In this document: piece after piece, positions 1 through 5,447 of the stretch | How the letters are laid out: the number at the start of each line of letters is the position of its first letter | Position numbering within the stretch: the first letter of the stretch is position 1 | Source of the DNA: Candidatus Atribacter fermentans | Lineage (GTDB): Bacteria > Atribacterota > Atribacteria > Atribacterales > Atribacteraceae | NCBI GenBank assembly: GCA_012517485.1 | Contig: JAAYUT010000104.1 | Coordinates: forward strand, 1-11,079 | Direction: 5' to 3' | DNA: 11,079 bases | Made by a program: the position numbers and the translations under genes | Notes under the pieces: model-generated | The model's input: the letters and a program-made list of their open reading frames with translations, nothing else | What the model was told of the DNA's origin: nothing | Database searches by the model: none

Positions 1-201
1 AACTCGTTGGCATTCATGCCATACCAGGTTAAGATTATTAATATATTCCTCGTAACTATCATTAAAACCGATTTGTGTCCCATTCCCATAATCCTTCAGT
101 TGCCAATATGGTGGAGAGGTAACCACAAGATGTACAGTTTCATTTGGAATTTCTTTCATCCATCTTGAATCACCGATTATTATTTTATGGGTTGTTTTCA
201 T
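1..201 (-). CDS. Site-specific DNA methyltransferase, N-4/N-6 family, N-terminal fragment cut by the window edge
   Basis: The 67 codons visible run from an ATG at 199-201 off the left edge. The product opens with KIIIGDSRWMKEIPNETV and continues into VVTSPPYWQLKDYG. The TSPPY tetrad-type motif (residues 28-32) is catalytic motif IV of DNA N4-cytosine and N6-adenine methyltransferases, which flip a base and methylate its exocyclic amino group using S-adenosylmethionine. The GDS stretch followed by an acidic-hydrophobic strand fits the start of the N-4/N-6 methylase domain. A GAGGT ribosome site lies 6 nt upstream of the ATG, which supports this start. The AdoMet-binding motif and target-recognition part lie outside the window, so specificity and any partner restriction enzyme cannot be judged. 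Solitary methyltransferase or part of a restriction-modification locus are both possible. Confidence 0.85.
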   Translation of the reverse strand, partial: MKTTHKIIIGDSRWMKEIPNETVHLVVTSPPYWQLKDYGNGTQIGFNDSYEEYINNLNLVWHECQRV

Positions 202-207
202 ATTAAT

Positions 208-212
208 ACCTC
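208..212 (-). promoter_or_regulatory. Ribosome binding site of the DNA methyltransferase gene
   Basis: On the minus strand the sequence reads GAGGT, then 6 nt, then ATG. This fixes the methyltransferase start at 201. The AT-rich DNA further upstream (about 215-300) holds several weak -10-like stretches but no -35/-10 pair that I would defend. Confidence 0.6.
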
Positions 213-299
213 AAACAATAAATATTTATTTCTATTCTATTCTAAAAATACAATTTTCTAATAATACTTTAATAATATCATCATGAAACCTTTTCTTTC

Positions 300-350
300 T
301 ACTTTTTCTCTCTCCTCCCTAATTCTATGAGGGTATGGGGATCTCACTTT
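300..350. repeat. Degenerate interspersed repeat remnant with ggatctca tail
   Basis: The stretch has CTCTCCTCCCT, a short gap, and then GAGGGTATGGGGATCTCA. The CCCT/AGGG arms can form a short hairpin. The GGATCTCA tail followed by a T tract and then AATGAGATTGCC recurs in the same order at about 2663-2719 in the right-hand cluster. I read it as a decayed member of the same intergenic repeat cluster rather than coding sequence. Confidence 0.45.
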
Positions 351-370
351 TTTTAAAAAATCTTCTAAAT

Positions 371-408
371 GAGATTGCCATGTCGCTACGCTCCTCGTAA
401 TGACGGAG
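371..408. repeat. 38-bp hairpin repeat (GAGATTGCC...GACGGAG family), left copy
   Basis: This copy matches those at 2709-2746 and 2756-2793 at 33 of 38 positions by eye. Positions 382-404 form an imperfect 9-bp hairpin: GTCGCTACG, loop CTCCT, CGTAATGAC. The same fold survives in the right-hand copies although the mismatched position has moved, which suggests that the hairpin and not only the sequence is conserved. Similar GTCATTGCGAGGA-type sequences are common interspersed intergenic elements in many bacterial genomes. No transposase is present here. Confidence 0.75.
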
Positions 409-431
409 TAAAAAAAATCAAATCACACTAA

Positions 432-450
432 CCCCCTTGTTTAAAGGGGG
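432..450. repeat. CCCCCTT/AAGGGGG hairpin of the left repeat cluster
   Basis: The arms CCCCCTT (432-438) and AAGGGGG (444-450) form a perfect 7-bp stem with a 5-nt loop. The homologous element at 2818-2835 follows its own 38-bp repeat at nearly the same distance, with a similar A-rich linker and TCAAATC between. Together 371-464 and 2756-2850 are therefore two copies of one composite unit of about 95 bp. Confidence 0.7.
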
Positions 451-464
451 ATAATGGTTTCTGA

Positions 465-677
465 GAAAGTATTTTCATCCTTGTCTGTTACTGTAAAGCA
501 GCTTGAGAGTTTATCCTATCTTGTAAACCCATTAATGAACTTGACAAATCAAGAGCCTTTTAAAAAATATTTCAAATTGGAAGAGGGTAAATTAACACAC
601 CCGATTCCTAGGATATTCATTTTAATCTTCATCTTTCCCTATCTGGAAAAAAACAAGCTATGGTTCCAAAATTAATA
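465..677. other. Non-coding stretch downstream of the helicase gene
   Basis: Between the left repeat cluster and the helicase stop codon I see no supportable gene. A plus-strand open frame of 73 codons begins inside the repeat at 454, but it has no ribosome site and no recognisable product. There is a small palindrome CTTGA-caaa-TCAAG at 539-552. On the minus strand a T7 tract lies just past the helicase stop, but without a GC stem before it, so I do not call a terminator. Confidence 0.5.
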
Positions 678-2297
678 TCATTCAACTTCTTTCATCTCAA
701 GAATTCGATCGACTCGGAAATGTCTCATCTCTTTTCTTTTAAAACAATAGGCCTCGAGTCCGAAAAAATTTTTCCCTTGGTAATCGAGTTCACCTAAGTA
801 AAATGGTTCAATAACTCGTTTGGATTTCTCATCACTGGTTTTAAGGTAAACTATTTCTAATTTCTTTTTTTCTTCGATAGCTTGTTGAAGAAATTTGAGC
901 TTTTCATCAAATGGCATCTTTTCATCAGATAGTTGATATTGATAACGGGTAAGGAAATCGGCAACTTTCCAATCGGTAAAGATGTGTTTCTTCTTGATTG
1001 GTTGCTTGAGGACAATACCATCGAGGGAGGTGCATCGGCTTAGAGCCACATAAACTTGTCCAGGTGAAAAAGCACCCCGCTCAAGGTCAAGAACAATCCG
1101 ATCAAAAGTCTTGCCCTGACTTTTGTGGATAGTAATCGCCCAAGCTAAACGTAAAGGGAGCTGGGTGAAAGAACCTAATGTTCGGGTTTTAATTGCGGAT
1201 TCGTTTTCATCGTAATGGTATTCGAAGATCTCCCAAGTATACGGTTCCACGTTTACCAAACCTCCATCGTTTAATTCAACAATTACTGACGATGATTCAT
1301 TTTCTTTAGCCTGAATACATTGAACAACCTTCCCAATGCTTCCGTTTACCCAACGGCTAAAGGGATCGTTATTTAAAAGCATCACCTGGGCTCCTTCTTT
1401 TAAACCAATAATCTCTTCAGTAGGAAAGTTCTGAGGTTCGAAATTCCCTTTAATCTTGGAATCGAAACAATACAAAGGACCGGAAATTTTATTGAGTTGT
1501 TCTTGATTGATTTTATGAGCTGTGCTGTTACGGGTCGTGAGAGAAACACAAAAGTCATGCGGATTTGATTTGTAATTTGGGTCGTATCTTGTATTGAGAG
1601 TGTTTAAATGTTCATCGGTAACCGTTCCATTGCGGATTGCATTGAGGATTTCAATGAATTTTTCATCTTTCTGACGGAAAATCTTTTCCAGTTCAATGAA
1701 TGTTAGTGGAAGATCATTAAAGGCTTGGGCTGAGAAAAAATACCCGGTTTTATATTTATTTTTAAAAATATCCTTTTCTCCTCTTTTTATCACCGGAGGA
1801 AGCTGATAAAGATCTCCGATAAAAACCATTTGCTTTCCTCCGAAGGGCTTTCCCCTTTTCTTACAATTAAGCCGTAAAAATCGGTCTACACAATCTAAAA
1901 GGTCGGCTCTCACCATTGAAATCTCATCAATTATAATTGTTTCCACTCGCTGGTAGATATCAATTAAATCGCTGTGCAGTTTTTCCACTTTGTCCAGAGT
2001 AATATCCGGTCTAAAATTAAAAAAGGAATGGATTGTTTGACCTTTGACATTTAAGGCGGCGACACCGGTAGGAGCTAAAACCACCACTTGCTTTGAGGTA
2101 TTTTTTCGAAATAACTCAAGTAAAGTCGATTTTCCGGTACCGGCTTTCCCGGTGATAAAAAGGTGGGATGAGGTTTTTTCTAAAAGGTTTAATGCCCTCT
2201 CAAATTCCTGAGTCATTTCTATCAATGGATAAGGATGCTTCCCATTATTTGGTTTTGAATGAACTGGATGGAAATACACTTTTTCCAAAATGAACAA
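678..2297 (-). CDS. PIF1-family DNA helicase with C-terminal WYL domain
   Basis: This 539-residue superfamily 1B helicase should be an ATP-dependent 5'-3' DNA unwinding enzyme, as known for PIF1/RecD2 relatives. Motifs visible are Walker A GKAGTGKST (50-58), APTGVAALN (75-83), Walker B IIIDEISM (121-128), GDLYQLPP (161-168), FRQ (207-209), AITIHKSQGKTF (388-399) and VYVALSR (415-421). Residues about 468-537 form a WYL domain, with AIEEKKKLEIVYLK, RVIEPFYLGE and AYCFKRKEMRHFRVDRI. PIF1-WYL proteins are known; in the Thermotoga elfii enzyme the WYL part binds single-stranded DNA. The frame opens at a TTG only 3 nt after AGGAG, which is tight; the codon 9 nt after AGGAG is ATT. Met28 fits the family N-terminus but has no ribosome site. 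It is a monocistronic-looking gene set between two repeat clusters and next to a DNA methyltransferase. Confidence 0.93.
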   Translation of the reverse strand: MFILEKVYFHPVHSKPNNGKHPYPLIEMTQEFERALNLLEKTSSHLFITGKAGTGKSTLLELFRKNTSKQVVVLAPTGVAALNVKGQTIHSFFNFRPDITLDKVEKLHSDLIDIYQRVETIIIDEISMVRADLLDCVDRFLRLNCKKRGKPFGGKQMVFIGDLYQLPPVIKRGEKDIFKNKYKTGYFFSAQAFNDLPLTFIELEKIFRQKDEKFIEILNAIRNGTVTDEHLNTLNTRYDPNYKSNPHDFCVSLTTRNSTAHKINQEQLNKISGPLYCFDSKIKGNFEPQNFPTEEIIGLKEGAQVMLLNNDPFSRWVNGSIGKVVQCIQAKENESSSVIVELNDGGLVNVEPYTWEIFEYHYDENESAIKTRTLGSFTQLPLRLAWAITIHKSQGKTFDRIVLDLERGAFSPGQVYVALSRCTSLDGIVLKQPIKKKHIFTDWKVADFLTRYQYQLSDEKMPFDEKLKFLQQAIEEKKKLEIVYLKTSDEKSKRVIEPFYLGELDYQGKNFFGLEAYCFKRKEMRHFRVDRILEMKEVE

Positions 2298-2300
2298 CTT

Positions 2301-2305
2301 CTCCT
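2301..2305 (-). promoter_or_regulatory. Ribosome binding site of the PIF1-WYL helicase gene, unusually close to its TTG start
   Basis: The minus strand reads AGGAG, AAG, TTG, TTC, ATT, TTG. The first TTG is only 3 nt from the site, the ATT 9 nt and the second TTG 12 nt. The site is strong enough to show that translation begins here and not at Met28, but the exact initiating codon is ambiguous by 1 to 3 residues. Confidence 0.55.
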
Positions 2306-2335
2306 AATTTAAAAAATATTTTTGATTTTACTACA

Positions 2336-2365
2336 ACGATATCTTATTGAAGCCAAATCGGTCAA
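2336..2365 (-). promoter_or_regulatory. Candidate sigma-70-type promoter for the helicase gene
   Basis: On the minus strand TTGACC (2360-2365) is followed after 18 nt by TATCGT (2336-2341). The -35 matches the consensus at 5 of 6 positions and the -10 at 4 of 6. It lies about 40 nt ahead of the start codon, between the gene and the right-hand repeat cluster. Confidence 0.4.
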
Positions 2366-2430
2366 GTTCTGGAATTCTATTTTGTAAATATAGGGATATG
2401 TGAAAAATGATGAAATAAAAAAGAAAAAGG

Positions 2431-2525
2431 CACACCCCTCCTTGAATCCCCTCTCAATGGGGAAATGAATTCAATAATTCCACTCCTTAGAGGGATGTCG
2501 CTTTTGCGGTGGGGAGGGTGTTTTT
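2431..2525. repeat. Interspersed element with inverted C-rich/G-rich ends
   Basis: The element opens with CACACCCCTCC and closes with GGGGAGGGTGT, so its ends are imperfect inverted repeats. Inside are a TCCCC/GGGGA stem (2447-2463), a CTCCT-tag-AGGGA stem and a CGC-tttt-GCG stem near 2490. The whole can fold as a branched hairpin. Elements of this look, often mis-annotated as small proteins rich in PPLEKG-like strings, are common intergenic repeats in bacteria. No coding function is supported. Confidence 0.6.
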
Positions 2526-2528
2526 CAT

Positions 2529-2672
2529 CATCCTGAGTGGTGCTTTCCAACTGGAGGAACTCATCTAACACCGAAGGTGTCATCCTGAGGCTTCGCTTTT
2601 TGAAGCTGTGAGGATCTCATTTGACACCGAAGGTGTCATCCTGAGCGGTGCTTTCCCGCGTGAGGATCTCAT
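2529..2672. repeat. Three tandem CATCCTGAG...GAGGATCTCAT hairpin units
   Basis: Units begin at 2529, 2581 and 2637, so the spacing is 52 and 56 bp. Each starts CATCCTGAG. The second and third close with TGAGGATCTCAT, while the first has the degenerate form GGAGGAACTCAT. The linker ACACCGAAGGTGT, or a close variant, follows the first two. Outer arms ATCCT/AGGAT pair, and the inner loop pairs in a different way in each unit: GCTTC/GAAGC in the middle one, GCGG/CCGC in the third. This looks like covariation that keeps a hairpin while the sequence drifts. Confidence 0.7.
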
Positions 2673-2708
2673 CTTTTTATATTTAATTGTGGAAAAACTT
2701 TAAAGAAT

Positions 2709-2746
2709 GAGATTGCCACGTCACTTCGTTCCTCGCAATGACGGAG
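2709..2746. repeat. 38-bp hairpin repeat, right cluster copy 1
   Basis: This copy is identical over 38 bp to the copy at 2756-2793, 47 bp away, so the pair is a recent tandem duplication. The hairpin GTCACTTCG, loop TTCCT, CGCAATGAC has one mismatch and one wobble pair. Confidence 0.75.
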
Positions 2747-2755
2747 TGGGTGGAT

Positions 2756-2793
2756 GAGATTGCCACGTCACTTCGTTCCTCGCAATGACGGAG
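2756..2793. repeat. 38-bp hairpin repeat, right cluster copy 2
   Basis: This copy begins the composite unit 2756-2850, which lines up with 371-464 in the left cluster. The shared order is the 38-bp hairpin, an A-rich linker, TCAAATC, the CCCC/GGGG hairpin, and a TGGTT-CTGA tail. Confidence 0.75.
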
Positions 2794-2817
2794 CAGAAAA
2801 AAACTCAAATCCCCTAA

Positions 2818-2835
2818 CCCCTTTTTCTAAAGGGG
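2818..2835. repeat. CCCCTTT/AAAGGGG hairpin of the right repeat cluster
   Basis: This is a perfect 7-bp stem with a 4-nt loop, the counterpart of the hairpin at 432-450. On the minus strand a T7 tract follows about 14 nt after the stem, so it could incidentally weaken transcription toward the helicase. The gap is too long for a standard intrinsic terminator. Confidence 0.65.
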
Positions 2836-2880
2836 GAAATTGGTTCCTGATTATATATTCATCCTCATCTTGACCTTCTA

Positions 2881-2909
2881 TTGACAAGATAAATGTAATA
2901 AAATAAATC
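2881..2909 (+). promoter_or_regulatory. Candidate promoter of the lipoprotein gene
   Basis: A perfect TTGACA (2881-2886) is followed after 17 nt by TAAATC (2904-2909), a poor -10. A better TAAAAT lies at 2899-2904, but only 12 nt from the -35. The position, about 75-100 nt ahead of the ATG, suits the gene, but the element assignment is weak. Confidence 0.35.
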
Positions 2910-2967
2910 AAAGATTTTTTCGCTGCTCCAATCTGAGAGAGGGTGGTCATGAAGGAGCGGAAATATT

Positions 2968-2974
2968 AGGAGGA
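2968..2974 (+). promoter_or_regulatory. Strong ribosome binding site of the lipoprotein gene
   Basis: AGGAGGA lies 10 nt upstream of the ATG at 2985. A 6-codon open frame, MKERKY (ATG at 2949), with its own GAGAGGG stretch upstream, ends in a TAG that overlaps the first bases of this site. Confidence 0.7.
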
Positions 2975-2984
2975 TATTACTACT

Positions 2985-3422
2985 ATGAAAAATTACCTAA
3001 ACACAATTTTTCTATTGGTTTTCATTGCCATACTTTGCTTTTTTACTGGTTGCACTTCGTCGCTTCCTCAAACTGAAGAAGAAAACATCAAGTTAAAAAT
3101 ACAGGAATTTGTTGATTATTTAGTTAAATTGGATTATTCCAATGCCCAAGCCTGCCTAATCACTGATGGACCTACCTATTCCCAACTCGATGCTTTGTAT
3201 AACAAAGCCAAATTAATTATAGTGAGCGGGGGTTTTTCCAATTGCTTTGCAAAGGGAGAAATTTTTGTCAAAAATATCACCATTTCAGGAAATGAAGCTC
3301 AATTTTCCCATCAGCCAGCAAAAATTTATTTTAATTGTATTACCAGTACGAATCGAGTTACCTTTGAAGATTTAAACCTAACCACTGCTAAAAAAATTGG
3401 GGATGATTGGTTTTTATGGTAG
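2985..3422 (+). CDS. Small predicted lipoprotein of unknown function, possibly NTF2-like
   Basis: I do not recognise a named family. The 145-residue product begins MKNY followed by a hydrophobic segment (5-20) and the lipobox-like FFTGC, so Cys23 is the likely lipidation site after signal peptidase II cleavage. This predicts an exported, membrane-anchored protein. The mature part starts with a low-complexity TEEENIK segment and an amphipathic helix IQEFVDYLVKLDYSNAQACL, then mainly strands, and it ends KKIGDDWFLW. A helix with LDYSNA followed by strands and a terminal DDW is the general look of NTF2-like/DUF4878 lipoproteins, but that is a pattern guess. The strong AGGAGGA site fixes the start. 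The gene stands alone on the plus strand and converges on yraN with 88 nt between. Confidence 0.8.
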   Translation: MKNYLNTIFLLVFIAILCFFTGCTSSLPQTEEENIKLKIQEFVDYLVKLDYSNAQACLITDGPTYSQLDALYNKAKLIIVSGGFSNCFAKGEIFVKNITISGNEAQFSHQPAKIYFNCITSTNRVTFEDLNLTTAKKIGDDWFLW

Positions 3423-3510
3423 TGATTTGTTTTGATGGATCCTCATTCATAGCTTGGTTGGTTATTCACTGTATTTTGAAAAGGAGTTCGAGATTTCAAA
3501 TCCGTTTTGA

Positions 3511-3885
3511 TTAAAAGGCGTTTTTAAAATATTTTACACTAGGATGGGTGTAATTATCCCCAGTAAAAGTAATAGACATGACATCGAAGCGGTAATTGAC
3601 ATGATGAGGGTTATACCCTTGTGACATGAGATAATAAAGAGCAACTTTTCGAATTTTGTCTTGCTTGTATTCTGTTACCGACTCTTCGGGAAAACCTGCA
3701 TTTAAGACTGCCCGGGTTTTGACTTCGATAAAGACCCAGGTATTTTTATCCAAAGCGATAATATCGATTTCTCCAATCCGAGATCGAAAATTTCTCTCGA
3801 TAATTTTCATTTTGAATTGGCGAGTAATGACACGAGAAGCAATTTCTTCACCAATCTGTCCAATTCTTTTAGAGGTATTTACCAC
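3511..3885 (-). CDS. yraN: UPF0102 family nuclease-like protein YraN
   Basis: The 124-residue product is full length for the UPF0102/YraN family, which has a Holliday-junction-resolvase-like, PD-(D/E)XK-type fold. The signature is complete: GQIGEEIA (9-16), NFRSRIGEIDIIA (32-44) with Asp41, and VFIEVKTR (51-58) with Glu54 and Lys56, then YRFDVMSI (98-105). The cellular role is not firmly established in the family. The start is a GTG with AAGGAG 5 nt upstream. The gene overlaps the 3' end of rnhB by 17 nt; the rnhB-yraN pairing is common in bacteria and suggests co-translation. It is the last gene of the minus-strand block. No GC-rich stem with a T run is visible in the 88 nt between it and the convergent lipoprotein gene. 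Confidence 0.93.
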   Translation of the reverse strand: MVNTSKRIGQIGEEIASRVITRQFKMKIIERNFRSRIGEIDIIALDKNTWVFIEVKTRAVLNAGFPEESVTEYKQDKIRKVALYYLMSQGYNPHHVNYRFDVMSITFTGDNYTHPSVKYFKNAF

Positions 3886-4462
3886 AAAAGCTCCTTCTAT
3901 GGCAATTGGCTAAACCAAATTGGTTAATTCTCTCTCGATGGAGTTTTGTCCCATATCCTTTATGTTGCATAAAACCATAATCGGGATAAAGTTCTTGATA
4001 GTGATTTTCCATAAGGGAATCACGAACGACTTTGGCTACAATTGATGCAGCCGCAACTGAATAACTTTTTGATTCAGCTTTGGAGATTGAAATTGAAGGA
4101 ATATTTAATCCAGGAATTTTTAACCAATCAAAGATGACAAAATCGGGAGCTCTCCTCAACGATGCTCGCATCACGGCTTCGCAAAAGGAATAAAGATTAG
4201 CAGTTTGTATACCCAGGCAATCAATCATTTTTTCACCAACGATGCTTACTCCGATGCTAAAAGCTGACTGACAAATAAGTTGAAAAGAGTGATTTCTCTG
4301 GGAAGCATGAAGAAGTTTGGAATCATTCAAACCGGAAGGAACAGACCAAGGGGAAAAGATAACACAACAGGATACAAGAGGACCAGCTAATGGTCCTCTT
4401 CCTGCTTCATCAACTCCGCCAACATATTGAAAACCTTTTTTCCAAAGGTCTTTTTCCAACAT
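3869..4462 (-). CDS. rnhB: Ribonuclease HII
   Basis: RNase HII cuts the RNA strand of RNA/DNA hybrids and starts removal of single ribonucleotides misplaced in DNA. Counted from the Met chosen here, the metal-binding residues are Asp18 and Glu19 in GVDEAGRGPLAGP, Asp112 in FDWLKIPG and Asp148 in KVVRDSL. HKGYGT holds the tyrosine (Tyr170) that senses the RNA-DNA junction. The frame can be extended to a TTG at 4498, but that lies inside lepB and has no ribosome site. The ATG at 4460-4462 is 2 nt after the lepB stop (TGA-AA-ATG) and gives a family-typical N-terminus of about 16 residues before GVDEAGRG, so I prefer it (197 residues). Neither start has a clear Shine-Dalgarno site, which fits translational coupling to lepB. 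Confidence 0.93.
   Translation of the reverse strand: MLEKDLWKKGFQYVGGVDEAGRGPLAGPLVSCCVIFSPWSVPSGLNDSKLLHASQRNHSFQLICQSAFSIGVSIVGEKMIDCLGIQTANLYSFCEAVMRASLRRAPDFVIFDWLKIPGLNIPSISISKAESKSYSVAAASIVAKVVRDSLMENHYQELYPDYGFMQHKGYGTKLHRERINQFGLANCHRRSFCGKYL
3891..3896 (-). promoter_or_regulatory. Ribosome binding site of yraN, inside rnhB
   Basis: AAGGAG followed by 5 nt and GTG sets the yraN start within the last codons of rnhB. Confidence 0.65.
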
Positions 4463-4464
4463 TT

Positions 4465-4971
4465 TCAACGTAATATTTGAATTGACCGGGGAGGCCAATA
4501 TATCAAAAAAGCACGTCCTAAAATGTTTTTAAACGGAACATAACCCCAAAATCGGCTATCATCACTATTTCGGCTATTATCTCCTAAAACAAAAAAAGAA
4601 TTTTCCGGTACGACCTCTTCTTTTCTTCCATAATAACCAATATTTAAATATTGTCGATTAAACTGAACTCCCTGAAGAGGAATCCCATCGATATAGATCA
4701 AACCGTTTTCGATTCTGATTGTTTCCCCGGGGAGAGCCACCACTCTTTTAATCAAATTCTTCTTCCTATTAGTTGGATAACGGAAAACTATAATATCGCC
4801 CCGTTGAGGACGGTAAATACGATAATAAAACTTCGCCACGAAAACTCTATTCCCTGGTTTTAGAGTCGGCTCCATTGAGCTGGAGGGGATATAATACCCT
4901 TCCACTATAAAATACCGCACAACAAAGGCAATCAACAGTGCCCAAGCAACTGTTTCAACTATTTCCCTCAA
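4465..4971 (-). CDS. lepB: Type I signal peptidase (leader peptidase)
   Basis: This membrane serine protease removes signal peptides from exported proteins on the outer face of the cytoplasmic membrane. It has one N-terminal membrane segment (about VETVAWALLIAFVVRYFIV), then IPSSSMEPTL with the nucleophilic Ser before Met (residue 32 from this start), KRVVALPGE with the Lys general base (residue 75), and box E LGDNSRNSDDSRFWG. At 168 residues it is a short, single-span Gram-positive-like form. The frame stays open upstream to 5094 inside rplS, but those residues are not LepB-like. The start is uncertain: the TTG at 4971 gives the family N-terminus but lies 14 nt from the nearest AGAGGT, whereas an ATC at 4978-4980 is 6 nt from it. 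The gene follows rplS in the position where rbgA is found in Bacillus. Confidence 0.9.
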   Translation of the reverse strand: MREIVETVAWALLIAFVVRYFIVEGYYIPSSSMEPTLKPGNRVFVAKFYYRIYRPQRGDIIVFRYPTNRKKNLIKRVVALPGETIRIENGLIYIDGIPLQGVQFNRQYLNIGYYGRKEEVVPENSFFVLGDNSRNSDDSRFWGYVPFKNILGRAFLIYWPPRSIQILR

Positions 4972-4984
4972 AGCGTTGATCGAA

Positions 4985-5338
4985 TTACCTCTCGCGTTTT
5001 TCCTCAATTCTTGATTCTTTGGTACTCTTGCCGCGGAGATAATAAAGTTTTGCTCTCCGCACTTTTCCTCGACGAACGATTTCAATCGTTTCAATGCGTG
5101 GTGAATAGATTGGAAACACTCGCTCTATTCCGATGCCAAAAGACATTTTCCGAACTGTCATGGTTCGGCTGATTCCAGAACCTTTCAGCGCAATAACCAA
5201 TCCTTCAAAAACCTGGATACGCTCCTTGTCTCCTTCTACAACTTTTAAATGAACTCTTACCGTTTGCCCTGGTTCAATATCAGGGACTTCTTTCATATAT
5301 GCCGATTCCACTGAACGTAACAACCTTGCCTTATCCAT
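4985..5338 (-). CDS. rplS: 50S ribosomal protein bL19
   Basis: The 117-residue product matches bL19 in length and along its whole sequence: PDIEPGQTVRVHLKVVEGDKER near the N-terminus, the IQVFEGLVIALKGSGI core, TVRKMSFGIGIERVFP, and the basic C-terminal GKVRRAKLYYLRGKS. bL19 sits at the subunit interface and contributes to an intersubunit bridge. The ATG at 5336-5338 has the strong site AGGAGGT 5 nt upstream. A good promoter and a leader of about 100 nt with palindromes precede it, so rplS-lepB-rnhB-yraN can be transcribed apart from the upstream genes. Confidence 0.97.
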   Translation of the reverse strand: MDKARLLRSVESAYMKEVPDIEPGQTVRVHLKVVEGDKERIQVFEGLVIALKGSGISRTMTVRKMSFGIGIERVFPIYSPRIETIEIVRRGKVRRAKLYYLRGKSTKESRIEEKRER

Positions 5339-5343
5339 TATGG

Positions 5344-5350
5344 ACCTCCT
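5344..5350 (-). promoter_or_regulatory. Strong ribosome binding site of rplS
   Basis: The minus strand reads AGGAGGT, 5 nt, ATG. It is the closest match to the anti-Shine-Dalgarno sequence in the housekeeping block. Confidence 0.7.
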
Positions 5351-5412
5351 TCTGAAATTCCACTTTTCATTCTATCAACGTGGCACAATCATTTCTCAAT
5401 CAATTCATCAAA

Positions 5413-5446
5413 GAACAAAAATAATTTTGTTCGAAAAGACGAACAA
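5413..5446 (-). promoter_or_regulatory. Two overlapping, mutually exclusive palindromes at the rplS transcription start
   Basis: On the minus strand palindrome A is TTGTTCG-tctttt-CGAACAA (5427-5446, perfect 7-bp arms). Palindrome B is GAACAAAA-TTAT-TTTTGTTC (5413-5432, perfect 8-bp arms). They share the middle CGAACAAAA segment, so only one can form at a time. Palindrome A directly follows the -10 and covers the expected start point, where an operator would sit. Palindrome B would lie at the very 5' end of the mRNA. A bL19 autoregulatory leader is known in low-GC Gram-positive bacteria, but I cannot say that this is one. Confidence 0.5.
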
Positions 5447-5447
5447 T

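Noticed and set aside
454..675. Plus-strand open frame of 73 codons with an ATG inside the left repeat cluster
   Set aside because: It has no ribosome site, starts within an interspersed repeat, has no recognisable domain, and lies where the helicase 3' flank would be non-coding.
2377..2583. Minus-strand open frame (68 codons) over the repeat region
   Set aside because: Its translation is that of interspersed repeats (strings such as SPLRGDSRRG), a common source of false small proteins.
371..2793. CRISPR array made of the 38-bp repeats
   Set aside because: There are only three copies, one of them 2.3 kb away. The repeats form hairpins shared with other dispersed elements, and there are no regular unique spacers or cas genes.
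2768..2950. Minus-strand open frame (60 codons) ending in PPLEKGVRG-type residues
   Set aside because: It covers the 38-bp repeat and the CCCC/GGGG hairpin, so it is a repeat-derived translation with no gene-like start.
2930..2960. GAGGGTGGT near a possible T-box leader of the lipoprotein gene
   Set aside because: The T-box needs GGUGGNACCGCG and a long upstream specifier stem. The ACCGCG part is missing and the leader from the likely promoter is far too short.
3423..3510. Possible bidirectional terminator between the convergent lipoprotein gene and yraN
   Set aside because: I find only 4-bp GTGA/TCAC pairing and no T tract after a stable stem on either strand.
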